Assembly (NCBI RefSeq): GCF_002260525.1
Contig: NZ_MRYI01000009.1
Location: 150,565 to 214,564 of the forward strand
Source: Hahella sp. CCB-MM4
GTDB taxonomy: Bacteria > Pseudomonadota > Gammaproteobacteria > Pseudomonadales > Oleiphilaceae
Direction of reading: 5' to 3'
Length of the DNA stretch: 64,000 nt
In this document: positions 1-7,294 of the stretch, piece after piece
Layout: the number at the start of each line of letters is the position of its first letter
How positions within the stretch are numbered: the first letter of the stretch is position 1
Program-made: the position numbers and the translations under genes
Notes under the pieces: model-generated
The model's database searches: none
What the model was told of the DNA's origin: nothing
What the model saw: the letters and a program-made list of their open reading frames with translations, nothing else

Positions 1-91
1 ATCTTGCCATGGCATCAGGCTCTAGAAACGCCCGGTAGACTTTTTCAGGTTTTGCACGAAGTACGCGGTGTAACCGGACAGTGTTGCTCAT
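1..91 (-). CDS. SRPBCC/AHSA1 family protein, N-terminal part only
   Basis: This is the start of a minus-strand gene that runs off the left edge. Thirty codons are visible, starting at the ATG whose complement is at 89-91. An AAGGAGA ribosome binding site lies seven bases upstream (complement near 99-105). The peptide contains VLRAKPEKVYRAFLEPDAMA, the usual opening of the AHSA1/polyketide-cyclase-like START fold (a first beta strand, then the helix with KVYRAF and the W/A-rich turn). Members bind small hydrophobic ligands or act as co-chaperone-like domains. The ligand cannot be told from this fragment. The plus-strand reading frame over the same bases is a shadow. Confidence 0.75.
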   Translation of the reverse strand, partial: MSNTVRLHRVLRAKPEKVYRAFLEPDAMAR

Positions 92-313
92 GCTGCTATC
101 TCCTTTGTTCGACATGGGATTTCAGGTCTTGCCTGAATGGTTATTGGTTAGTCGAACGAGAAGATGGAGTTTCGACAGGTAGTTTGAAATATTTTGTTGA
201 AAGTCATTTCACACTATTTATTGAAATTGGATAGTCCAAAGGCCCGGTTGGACCTTCAAACCATCATGGCTATAATTTTTGCTCTCAAGTTCTTATGGTT
301 TCAAGGATGAGCT

Positions 314-691
314 ATGTTCCCTAAAGAGTTTTATATTGTTCCTGAAGAGATATTTCGTCTTGGTAATTCTAATAGTCCTAAGTTGGCTAATGTCAGGTCC
401 CGGGATGTCGATTCCATTGAGTTAAACGGTATCACAGTGATAGTTGCCAATGGGAAAGGCATTAGCGTTTTTGACAGGAAGGGCATTGAAGAGTCTCCCA
501 TGAACGGTTGGGTTTGGCGTTTTCCTCCAAATACCCGGCCACCCCATGGCCTCCGTTTGGTGCAAGACAAACCTCATCATTATTGTATTGCGCCCATTCA
601 CAATATGCCTTTAGATAAGTACAAAGGTCTGTTGGAAGAGATGGCTTTAAAGGCAACCAGAGTCTACAAGAAAGAAGGTAAGGTGGTATGA
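314..691 (+). CDS. Tse2-like ADP-ribosyltransferase-fold toxin
   Basis: A 125-residue protein with no signal peptide. From about residue 50 it carries the pattern seen in Pseudomonas Tse2 and its fungal relatives: GKGISVFDRKG, a tryptophan-rich strand ending in PPNT, a PHGLRLVQD strand, HYCIAP, and an MPLDKYKGLL helix. Tse2 is a cytoplasmic toxin with a diphtheria-toxin-like/ART fold, delivered by type VI secretion or acting as one half of a toxin-antitoxin pair. The start has an AAGGATGAG ribosome binding site. The gene overlaps the next one by ATGA, the usual arrangement for a toxin and its immunity protein. The family match was made by eye from remembered sequences. The protein is shorter than Tse2 (158 residues), mainly at the N-terminus. 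No type VI genes are in the window, so delivery to other cells is not shown. Confidence 0.6.
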   Translation: MFPKEFYIVPEEIFRLGNSNSPKLANVRSRDVDSIELNGITVIVANGKGISVFDRKGIEESPMNGWVWRFPPNTRPPHGLRLVQDKPHHYCIAPIHNMPLDKYKGLLEEMALKATRVYKKEGKVV

Positions 692-921
692 AGCGATTTC
701 AAATTGACTTGGCTGAGTCAGAGCTAAAAATAGTCTTAGAAGCTCTGACAAAGTTGGAACATCATATGTCTACTATCTGTGCTGAATCAGATGATGAAGA
801 CGAGATTGCTGACATTGGTAATGACCTGATTGAAGTTCGCTTACTCCTAAAGCCGCTGAGAGAGAGAGCTATAAAGCAGTTTGGCGAAGGGATAGTAAAC
901 TTTTCGCGCGAATCAATGTGA
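688..921 (+). CDS. Tsi2-like immunity protein / antitoxin
   Basis: A 77-residue acidic, all-helical protein translated from an ATG that overlaps the stop of the upstream toxin gene. It has two predicted amphipathic helices separated by an acidic loop (AESDDEDEIADIG). Pseudomonas Tsi2 is also 77 residues, acidic and built of helices that cap the Tse2 active site. Sequence similarity between the two is weak, so the call rests on size, composition and coupling to the Tse2-like gene. It would act in the cytoplasm as the cognate inhibitor. Like its partner it is AT-rich compared with the glycogen genes, which suggests a horizontally acquired pair. Confidence 0.5.
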   Translation: MKRFQIDLAESELKIVLEALTKLEHHMSTICAESDDEDEIADIGNDLIEVRLLLKPLRERAIKQFGEGIVNFSRESM

Positions 922-934
922 TTTCCCTATATGT

Positions 935-957
935 AAAAAAAGCGCCCCGAAGGGCGC
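935..957 (-). terminator. Rho-independent terminator of narK
   Basis: Read on the minus strand, the stem GCGCCC-TTCG-GGGCGC has a stable UUCG-type loop and is followed directly by seven T residues. It lies about 70 bases past the narK stop. The plus strand has no T-run, so it should not stop the toxin-immunity transcript efficiently. Confidence 0.85.
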
Positions 958-1025
958 ATCAAGTGTGAGATTGGAGGGAGAACACCTATTTTCCATTCCA
1001 AACTCAGGGTAGGTAGCCTGTCGAA

Positions 1026-2642
1026 CTATGGGTTGTAATACTCACCGTTTTTGCGCAGGTAGAACACCCAGTTAATGACCATGCACAGGGCGTAGAAGAT
1101 GGCAAATCCGACGAAGGCATATTCCGGGGTGGCCGCTTTGATCTGTTCCCCGATGACTTTGGGGATATAGAACGCTCCGTAGGCAGCCACTGCTGAAGTC
1201 CACCCCAATACAGGGCCGGCTTGCTCTTTTGGGAACACCATGGCGATGGTGCGGAAAGTAGAGCCGTTACCGATACCGCTGGCGGCAAAGAGCAGCAGGA
1301 ACAGAACAAAGAATGGGATGAAGTATTCTTCCGGTGTGGCAGAGGCATAAGCTGCCTTCAGGTAGTAGGCCACTGCGGCTGCACATACCACCATCACCAG
1401 TGAGCAAACCTGGGTCACCAGGGCTCCACCGATTTTATCTGATACCCAACCACCAACCGGACGGATCAGCGCACCAATGAATGGGCCCATCCAGGCATAC
1501 ATCAAGGCGCTGGGGCCGTTCGGGTTAATGGTGTCGTGAGTCACGACGCCGCCTACTTCAAGGTGGCTGTAGCCGAAGATAACTTTAATCGCCAGGGCAA
1601 ATGCCGCGGAGAACCCGATGAAGCTGCCGAAAGTCATGGTATAGATCAGACTCATAACCCAGGTATGACGGTTACCGAAGATCCTGTATTGGCGGCTGAG
1701 GCTGGTGCCGATCTGGCCAGGAATCAATTTCAGCAACAGTACGGTAGAAGCGATGACACCTACCAGAACCAGCTCTTTGGGAACCCCAAAACCAGATCCG
1801 TTGGCCGATTCCGGCAACATCAACCACAGACCCACCATGGCAGTGAAGAATCCGATCAGGAGCATGAAAGTGATTTTGGTGAAGCTGCTTAAAGGACTTC
1901 CGATATCCGGAGAAACCTCTTCGGTGCGGATGTTATTCATGCCGAACCATCCGGCAAATGCCAGTGGAACCAGGAACAGCAACCAGAGATAACCGGCATT
2001 TTGAATCCAGGTTTGCGAACCTGCAGGAATCTTACCGATCAGGGTTCCTGAAGAGTTGACCAATGTCATTGGGTCACCGCCCATGGCACCAAAAGCTCCG
2101 AAGGTCATAAACAAGGGAACCAGAATCTGCATGGTGGTAACGCCGAAGTTACCCAGGCCGGCATTCAATCCCAAAGCCAAACCTTGCTGTTTCTTTGGAA
2201 AAAAGAAGCTGATATTGGACATTGAGGAAGCAAAGTTACCCCCACCCAGACCAGACAATAAAGCCAGTACCTGGAAGACCCAGAGAGGCGTTTCCTTGTT
2301 TTGCAGGGCAATACCAGCGCCTACTGCGGGAATCATTAATAGTGTGGTGGTGAAGAATATCGTGTTGCGACCACCGCAAAGGCGAATGAAGAAGCTGCTG
2401 GGTATACGCAAAGTCGCACCGGTCAGGCCCGCAATGGCCATCAGGGTGAAGAGCTCTGAAGCGGAAAACGGGAAGCCCAGGTTGAGCATCTGTACCGTGA
2501 TAATGCCCCAATACAGCCAGACGGCGAATCCGCACAACAAACTAGGGATGGAAATCCAAAGATTCCGGTTGGCAATCTTTTTGCCTGAGCTGTCCCAGAA
2601 GGTGTTGTCTTCAGGGTTCCAGCCGGTGGTGATGTCAGCCAT
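1026..2642 (-). CDS. narK: NarK-type nitrate/nitrite transporter (MFS)
   Basis: A 538-residue inner-membrane transporter of the nitrate/nitrite porter branch of the major facilitator superfamily. It should import nitrate, export nitrite, or exchange the two. Both nitrate-signature stretches are present: LSGLGGGNFASSM around residues 129-141 and GIGNGSTFR around 456-464. Arg79 (in TLRIPSSFF) and Arg464 sit where conserved nitrate-contacting arginines are expected. About twelve hydrophobic segments are seen. The start has an AAGAGGTAA ribosome binding site. It is transcribed away from narL, with 650 bp between them. No nitrate reductase genes are in the window. NarK-family members differ in using proton symport or nitrite antiport, and the sequence alone does not decide this. 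Confidence 0.92.
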   Translation of the reverse strand: MADITTGWNPEDNTFWDSSGKKIANRNLWISIPSLLCGFAVWLYWGIITVQMLNLGFPFSASELFTLMAIAGLTGATLRIPSSFFIRLCGGRNTIFFTTTLLMIPAVGAGIALQNKETPLWVFQVLALLSGLGGGNFASSMSNISFFFPKKQQGLALGLNAGLGNFGVTTMQILVPLFMTFGAFGAMGGDPMTLVNSSGTLIGKIPAGSQTWIQNAGYLWLLFLVPLAFAGWFGMNNIRTEEVSPDIGSPLSSFTKITFMLLIGFFTAMVGLWLMLPESANGSGFGVPKELVLVGVIASTVLLLKLIPGQIGTSLSRQYRIFGNRHTWVMSLIYTMTFGSFIGFSAAFALAIKVIFGYSHLEVGGVVTHDTINPNGPSALMYAWMGPFIGALIRPVGGWVSDKIGGALVTQVCSLVMVVCAAAVAYYLKAAYASATPEEYFIPFFVLFLLLFAASGIGNGSTFRTIAMVFPKEQAGPVLGWTSAVAAYGAFYIPKVIGEQIKAATPEYAFVGFAIFYALCMVINWVFYLRKNGEYYNP

Positions 2643-3062
2643 AAGCGTTACCTCTTGGCAGTTGAAAGCGTTGGTCGTTCAATGCCAAGGTAAGAAGTGG
2701 GCTGTCCAGTCACAATGCTCACTAAGGGGTAGGGAAACCCGGAGGAGGAATTGGGGGGGAGTGACCGATGCGGTATTTTTCTCCAGGCTTTGGTGATCCA
2801 CGGTAAGCTGGGTTGTACGGCCCCTGAGGCTGTTCCGGGGGGCGGTCTGAATCAAAAAACGCTATGGAATCACGTAACTATCAACAGGATACTTTGTGCC
2901 GAAAGTGCAAAGAGGAGGTCCTTATTTATGGATCGTCACTATCGGATTTGCAGTCTTTTGACTGCTGGAAGGCTTCTGCCTGTATCTCCAAAGGGGTATC
3001 CACATTTGCTCTCTTTTGCGTATCCTTTGGCTATCGTCACTCATCAGGTATTCCTGTAAAAC

Positions 3063-3076
3063 CTGATCTGGATCAA
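3063..3076 (+). promoter_or_regulatory. FNR/Anr-type binding site upstream of narL
   Basis: CTGATCTGGATCAA differs from the FNR consensus TTGAT-N4-ATCAA by one base. A -10-like TATTAAAAT follows at 3100-3108. The box would then be centred near -42 to -45 of a plus-strand start, close to the class II activator position. This suggests that narL is induced under low oxygen. The site is about 420 bp from the narK start, so control of narK from it is less likely. Confidence 0.6.
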
Positions 3077-3147
3077 ATCCGAAAGGCAGGTAAAAAAAGT
3101 ATTAAAATGAATTCCTTCCGGAAAAGTTACTATCCTGTTTTTTGCTA

Positions 3148-3278
3148 GGTACCGAACAGGAACCAGGTATTGAACAGGATGCCGGCTAGTGAATAGGAAG
3201 CCTGACATCGAATAAAGGCCTGGTATTGAATTAAGAGCCTGGTATTGAATGAAAGGTCAGATACTGAAGTAGACCCTG
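3148..3278 (+). repeat. Degenerate tandem array, seven units of 18-20 bp, upstream of narL
   Basis: Seven consecutive units begin at 3148, 3166, 3184, 3204, 3222, 3241 and 3260. Their consensus is roughly GGTATTGAATAGGAAGCCT; the best-matched pair begins GGTATTGAAT at 3222 and 3241. The array lies between the FNR-type site and the narL start, so it would be in the transcribed leader. It does not form an obvious terminator. Confidence 0.8.
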
Positions 3279-3292
3279 GGGAAATTGAAAGC

Positions 3293-3937
3293 ATGAACAA
3301 AGCAACGGTGATGCTGGTGGATGACCACCCTTTATTTCGTAAAGGAATCCGCCAGTTGATTGAGCTCGAAGACGAGCTGAGCATTGTGGCCGAGGCCAAA
3401 AATGGTGAAGAAGCATTGGAGGCGGCCCGTGACATAGAGCCGGACCTGATCCTGATGGACCTGAATATGCAAGGTATGGACGGCCTGGATACACTGAGAA
3501 TGCTCCGTGCCAGCGGTGTGGATTCGAGGGTGATTATGCTGACGGTCTCTGACAATGAGGCTGATGTAGTGAATTGCTTTCGGGCCGGTGCCGACGGGTA
3601 TCTGCTAAAGGACATGGAGCCTGAAGATATTCTGGAAAAGATCAAACAGGCAACTTTGGGCAAAATGGCGATTAGCGAGAGGCTGACAGAAATCCTGGCC
3701 GTTGCATTGCGCAAGCCGGGGGACCGTGACGTCGATCCATCCGCCTCCCTTACCAGCCGCGAATATGAAATTCTGACCCGCATTGCGGAGGGGCACAGCA
3801 ACAAGGTGATTGCCCGGGATCTGAATATCTCAGACGGCACTGTTAAGGTGCATGTGAAACACATCCTTAAGAAAATGGGGATGAAATCCCGGGTGGAAGC
3901 GGCGGTGTGGCTGGTCAACCGCAGAACCGGGGGCTGA
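3293..3937 (+). CDS. narL: Nitrate/nitrite response regulator NarL
   Basis: A 214-residue two-component response regulator. The receiver domain (about 1-120) has the acidic pocket DD10-11, phosphoacceptor Asp56 in LILMDLNMQ, and Lys106 in GYLLKDMEPED, a stretch nearly identical to E. coli NarL. A LuxR-type helix-turn-helix follows (about 148-207, with GTVKVHVKHILKKM and KSRVEAAVW). When phosphorylated by a NarX-type sensor it should bind paired heptamers in nitrate-regulated promoters. The ATG at 3293 was chosen over an upstream in-frame codon at 3245 because it matches NarL N-termini and because the longer version would translate tandem-repeat DNA. It is adjacent to narK, a classic target. 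No narX is in the window. Confidence 0.9.
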   Translation: MNKATVMLVDDHPLFRKGIRQLIELEDELSIVAEAKNGEEALEAARDIEPDLILMDLNMQGMDGLDTLRMLRASGVDSRVIMLTVSDNEADVVNCFRAGADGYLLKDMEPEDILEKIKQATLGKMAISERLTEILAVALRKPGDRDVDPSASLTSREYEILTRIAEGHSNKVIARDLNISDGTVKVHVKHILKKMGMKSRVEAAVWLVNRRTGG

Positions 3938-4053
3938 CGAGGGACTTTTTTTACTTCGGTCGTCTTTAAAATCAAGGACTTTAGTGGTGTATATTTTGCA
4001 GCGTGATTGCCTGATAATGTTCTGACATCAGAGTTGATTAGGCCCGCTGCTTG

Positions 4054-7000
4054 ATGAAACAAACCGCCTTTCTGGATCAGCTGTATAGCGAAGTCAACAC
4101 GGTGATCCTCTCCCGCCAGCACCCGGTAACGGGATTGCTGCCTGCCAGCACCAGCGTGAATACCCATGGTGACTATACCGACGCATGGGTGCGCGACAAT
4201 GTCTATTCAATTATCTGTGTTTGGGGACTCTCGCTGGCCTACCGTCATGAGGGCGATCATATTCGCAGTGACCAACTGGAGCAGGCCTGCATCAAATTAA
4301 TGCGCGGTTTGCTGCAGGCCATGATGAGGCAGTCTGCCAAAGTCGAATACTTCAAAATAACCCAGGATCGCCTGGATTCACTGCATGCGAAATATGATAC
4401 ATCCACTGGCCTGGAAGTGGTGGCGGATGATGCCTGGGGACACCTGCAGATCGATGCGACATCCGTGTTTATGTTAATGCTGGCGCAGATGACCGCATCA
4501 GGGCTCAGAATCGTTTGTACCTTGAGTGAAGTCGATTTTGTTCAGAACCTCGTCTACTACGTTTCCACAGCTTACCGGGTCGCTGACTATGGTATCTGGG
4601 AGCGGGGAAACAAGATCAATAACGGTAAGACGGAAATCAATGCAAGCTCCGTGGGAATGGCAAAAGCAGCGCTGCAGGCACTGGATGGTTTGAACCTGTT
4701 TGGGAAAGGTGCCGATCCAAAGGCCGTTATACACACCATTCCGGATGCTGTCTCCAGAGCCCGCTCCACATTGGCGGCATTGTTACCCCGTGAATCCCTG
4801 TCAAAGGAAGTGGATAGCGCTCTGTTGAGCATTATCGGCTATCCAGCATTCGCGGTGGGAGACCAGGAGGTGATAAGGAAAACCCGACAGGAAATACTCA
4901 CGAAGCTTGAAGGTCGCTATGGTTGCAAACGCTTTCTCTGGGACGGTCATCAGACCGAATTGGAGGACAGCAGCCGCATACACTATGAGCACTCTGAGCT
5001 GGCCAATTTCGAGCATGTTGAGTCTGAGTGGCCGCTGTTTTTCACATATCTCTATCTCTCAGCGTTGTTTGATGGGGATACTGAAACGGCCGCCCACTAT
5101 CGGGCGCGGTTAGAGGCGCTGACCGTGGAAGTGGATGGACAGAAACTGCTTCCAGAACTCTATCTCGTGCCAAAGGACAAGATTGCTGCTGAGAAACGTC
5201 ATCCACACTCCCAGGAGCGTCTGCCGAATGAGAACATCCCATTGGTTTGGGCGCAGAGTCTGTATCTGACAGGACTGATGCTGGACGAAGGACTGATCAG
5301 TGAAGATGATCTGGATCCGCTGAGAATGCGCCGTCGTGCCACCCGCTATATCAATGCAGAAGTCGCATTGGTGGTTCTGGCAGAGAATGATGAGGTGAAG
5401 CGCCAGCTGTCCGATCATGGTGTGATTGCGGAGACACTGGAAGATATCCGCCCGATTGCTGTCGTATCGGCGACGCACTTGGTGGAAGCCTATACCAGGG
5501 TCGGGGCCAATGACGCGTTGGGATTAACGGGAAGGCCCCGCAGGCGTCTGCAAAGCCTGGCCACCTCGCAGACCTATCGAATCAATGAGCAGATGGTGTT
5601 GTGTCTGTCCTGGCTGCAGAGTGAATATGGTGACTACCGTAAATTTGATGCCAGGCTGGTCATAGAGAAAGTAAAGCGTGAAATCCGTCATATTCGTCAG
5701 CACTGGTACCACAACGAAGTGGCGGTGTTTACTCTGATGATCGATCAGATGACCTGCATGGTACCGGATGCCGGCAAACTCTTTCTGGCGCTCCGTGATA
5801 TGCAGTTACGCAGTGAGCATGAACAGGTGGGGTATGCCTCTGCCAGCCTTGCCTTCCGGGCTTCCCGGGTCAATAGCCTGACCATCCCCGAGGTCTGTAT
5901 TGCACCATTGGTACCGCGAAGCCATCCTCACTTGATTGACACCTGCAAACTCGATGCGAAAGTGTTCACTGGTGAGGCGGAGATCCTGATTCATCGACTG
6001 ATTAACAGCCATAATGAGCGGGAAAACCTGAAGGCCATCAAGGCGTTTTTCGATGTCGGCACGGACAAGTCAGGGGCCAAGCATTCGCTTGAGGAAAAAG
6101 CAGAGGCAGTCGAAAAAACAGTTGAATCAGAGCCTGATCACCTGCAAAAAGAATTGCTCAGCAAACTTTATCTCAATGCTCAGTACCGGCAGCACTGGTC
6201 TGTGGCCCGGTTCTGCTTTGGTATGTTGAATTATTCCCATGTCGGGCTGGCAGATTCCCTTACCAACCTGAATTCCCGGCACATGTCTGTCACCATTGGC
6301 CAGAAGGCCCCGGTCAATCTTTCTGCCGTGAGTCCACTGGCCGATGAAGCGGTCAGTCAGGAAATTGCCAGGCATGTGAAGGATCCATTGGAAAGAGTGT
6401 TATACCAGGAGTTGCTGGTGACGCTGGGGTCGTTGCTCAGAACCGAATCGGAGCTGTTTGAAGGTCTGCGTACTCTGCAATTACGTAATCTGGTGCTGGT
6501 ATGTGCGGAATTGAAGGACGACAGTACGCTGGAAATCAAAAAGGCACTGGTTGAGCTGGCAGGACTGTCTCCCTCCGCGTTGTATCACCGGGTTCGAAAT
6601 ATCCTTTCCGCCCAGAAAGAACACTTCTCCTATGGTGTCCGGCACAGCTTTAAAGTGGACGCCGGCGGGCATGCAGATATTTATGAGGGAGTGATGCTGC
6701 CCATTTCTGCGGTGGGCACGGACTGGTTGGAATGGCGCATTGCCAGGGGCATGCTGACCGGGTTTGACAGCACCTTTCTTAAATCCATCTGGAAAAGCCT
6801 TGCCCATGCCAAGAGCCTGATTTTCGGCGAGCAGGCAAGCCCGGATTCCATATTGGAATGCGATATCGTCAGGGGGTCGATGACACCCGGAGAAGAGAGT
6901 TTTGCCAGACTGATTGATCAATTATTGCAGCCTTTGCATCCCGCCTACTATAAAAGTACTGTGATAGAAGCACTTTATGCGTTTGCCGAATATTGTACAG

Positions 7001-7215
7001 ACCATCCAACCAGACGGTTTGAGGAGCCCATTAACCTCAGCCTGTTAATTGAGAGTGCGGCAGAACTCTATGTCGTGGAAGAGGCCATGGAGCAGTCGGA
7101 GGAGAGGAACCTCGATCTGTTGATGCAATTGCCGCCACATTTGACACATATATATTTTAAAAAGGCTTTGGCCGGACTCGGCCAGGTGGAAATGGAAACA
7201 ACGGAGGCCGGATAG
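4054..7215 (+). CDS. Phosphorylase kinase alpha/beta regulatory subunit-like protein (GH15-like)
   Basis: A 1053-residue soluble protein that resembles the animal phosphorylase kinase alpha subunit along nearly its whole length. The N-terminal (alpha/alpha)6 domain of glycoside hydrolase family 15 type has DAWVRDNVYSI (43-53), WGHLQIDATSV (128-138), IWERG (181-185), NASSVGMAKAAL (196-207) and ESEWPLFFTYLY (323-334). The C-terminal third has the MTPGE-containing region and the helical segments that follow it in the animal protein. The animal subunit holds the kinase in check and may have lost glucan hydrolysis; whether this protein cleaves or only binds glucans is unknown. The animal farnesylation tail is absent and no kinase catalytic subunit is encoded nearby. 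The ATG at 4054 follows an in-frame TTG at 4051; neither has a strong ribosome binding site. It opens the glycogen gene run (80 bp before glgB), so a role in sensing or trimming glycogen is inferred. Confidence 0.85.
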   Translation: MKQTAFLDQLYSEVNTVILSRQHPVTGLLPASTSVNTHGDYTDAWVRDNVYSIICVWGLSLAYRHEGDHIRSDQLEQACIKLMRGLLQAMMRQSAKVEYFKITQDRLDSLHAKYDTSTGLEVVADDAWGHLQIDATSVFMLMLAQMTASGLRIVCTLSEVDFVQNLVYYVSTAYRVADYGIWERGNKINNGKTEINASSVGMAKAALQALDGLNLFGKGADPKAVIHTIPDAVSRARSTLAALLPRESLSKEVDSALLSIIGYPAFAVGDQEVIRKTRQEILTKLEGRYGCKRFLWDGHQTELEDSSRIHYEHSELANFEHVESEWPLFFTYLYLSALFDGDTETAAHYRARLEALTVEVDGQKLLPELYLVPKDKIAAEKRHPHSQERLPNENIPLVWAQSLYLTGLMLDEGLISEDDLDPLRMRRRATRYINAEVALVVLAENDEVKRQLSDHGVIAETLEDIRPIAVVSATHLVEAYTRVGANDALGLTGRPRRRLQSLATSQTYRINEQMVLCLSWLQSEYGDYRKFDARLVIEKVKREIRHIRQHWYHNEVAVFTLMIDQMTCMVPDAGKLFLALRDMQLRSEHEQVGYASASLAFRASRVNSLTIPEVCIAPLVPRSHPHLIDTCKLDAKVFTGEAEILIHRLINSHNERENLKAIKAFFDVGTDKSGAKHSLEEKAEAVEKTVESEPDHLQKELLSKLYLNAQYRQHWSVARFCFGMLNYSHVGLADSLTNLNSRHMSVTIGQKAPVNLSAVSPLADEAVSQEIARHVKDPLERVLYQELLVTLGSLLRTESELFEGLRTLQLRNLVLVCAELKDDSTLEIKKALVELAGLSPSALYHRVRNILSAQKEHFSYGVRHSFKVDAGGHADIYEGVMLPISAVGTDWLEWRIARGMLTGFDSTFLKSIWKSLAHAKSLIFGEQASPDSILECDIVRGSMTPGEESFARLIDQLLQPLHPAYYKSTVIEALYAFAEYCTDHPTRRFEEPINLSLLIESAAELYVVEEAMEQSEERNLDLLMQLPPHLTHIYFKKALAGLGQVEMETTEAG

Positions 7216-7294
7216 CAGCCTGCAACCCGCATGGTGATTCGCCTCCCAGGGTCGATTGAGCGTGAATTGACTCTGGAAACTGATGGGATAATAC

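Noticed and set aside
4..234. Plus-strand reading frame of 76 codons at the left edge
   Set aside because: The minus strand holds a clear SRPBCC/AHSA1 start with ribosome binding site over 1-91; the plus frame has no recognisable features.
2056..2796. Long plus-strand frame of 246 codons opposite narK
   Set aside because: It lies antisense to the well-supported narK gene and has shadow-frame composition.
3145..4167. Minus-strand frame of 340 codons over narL
   Set aside because: It is antisense to narL, is serine-rich and has no family match; it arises from the codon use of narL.
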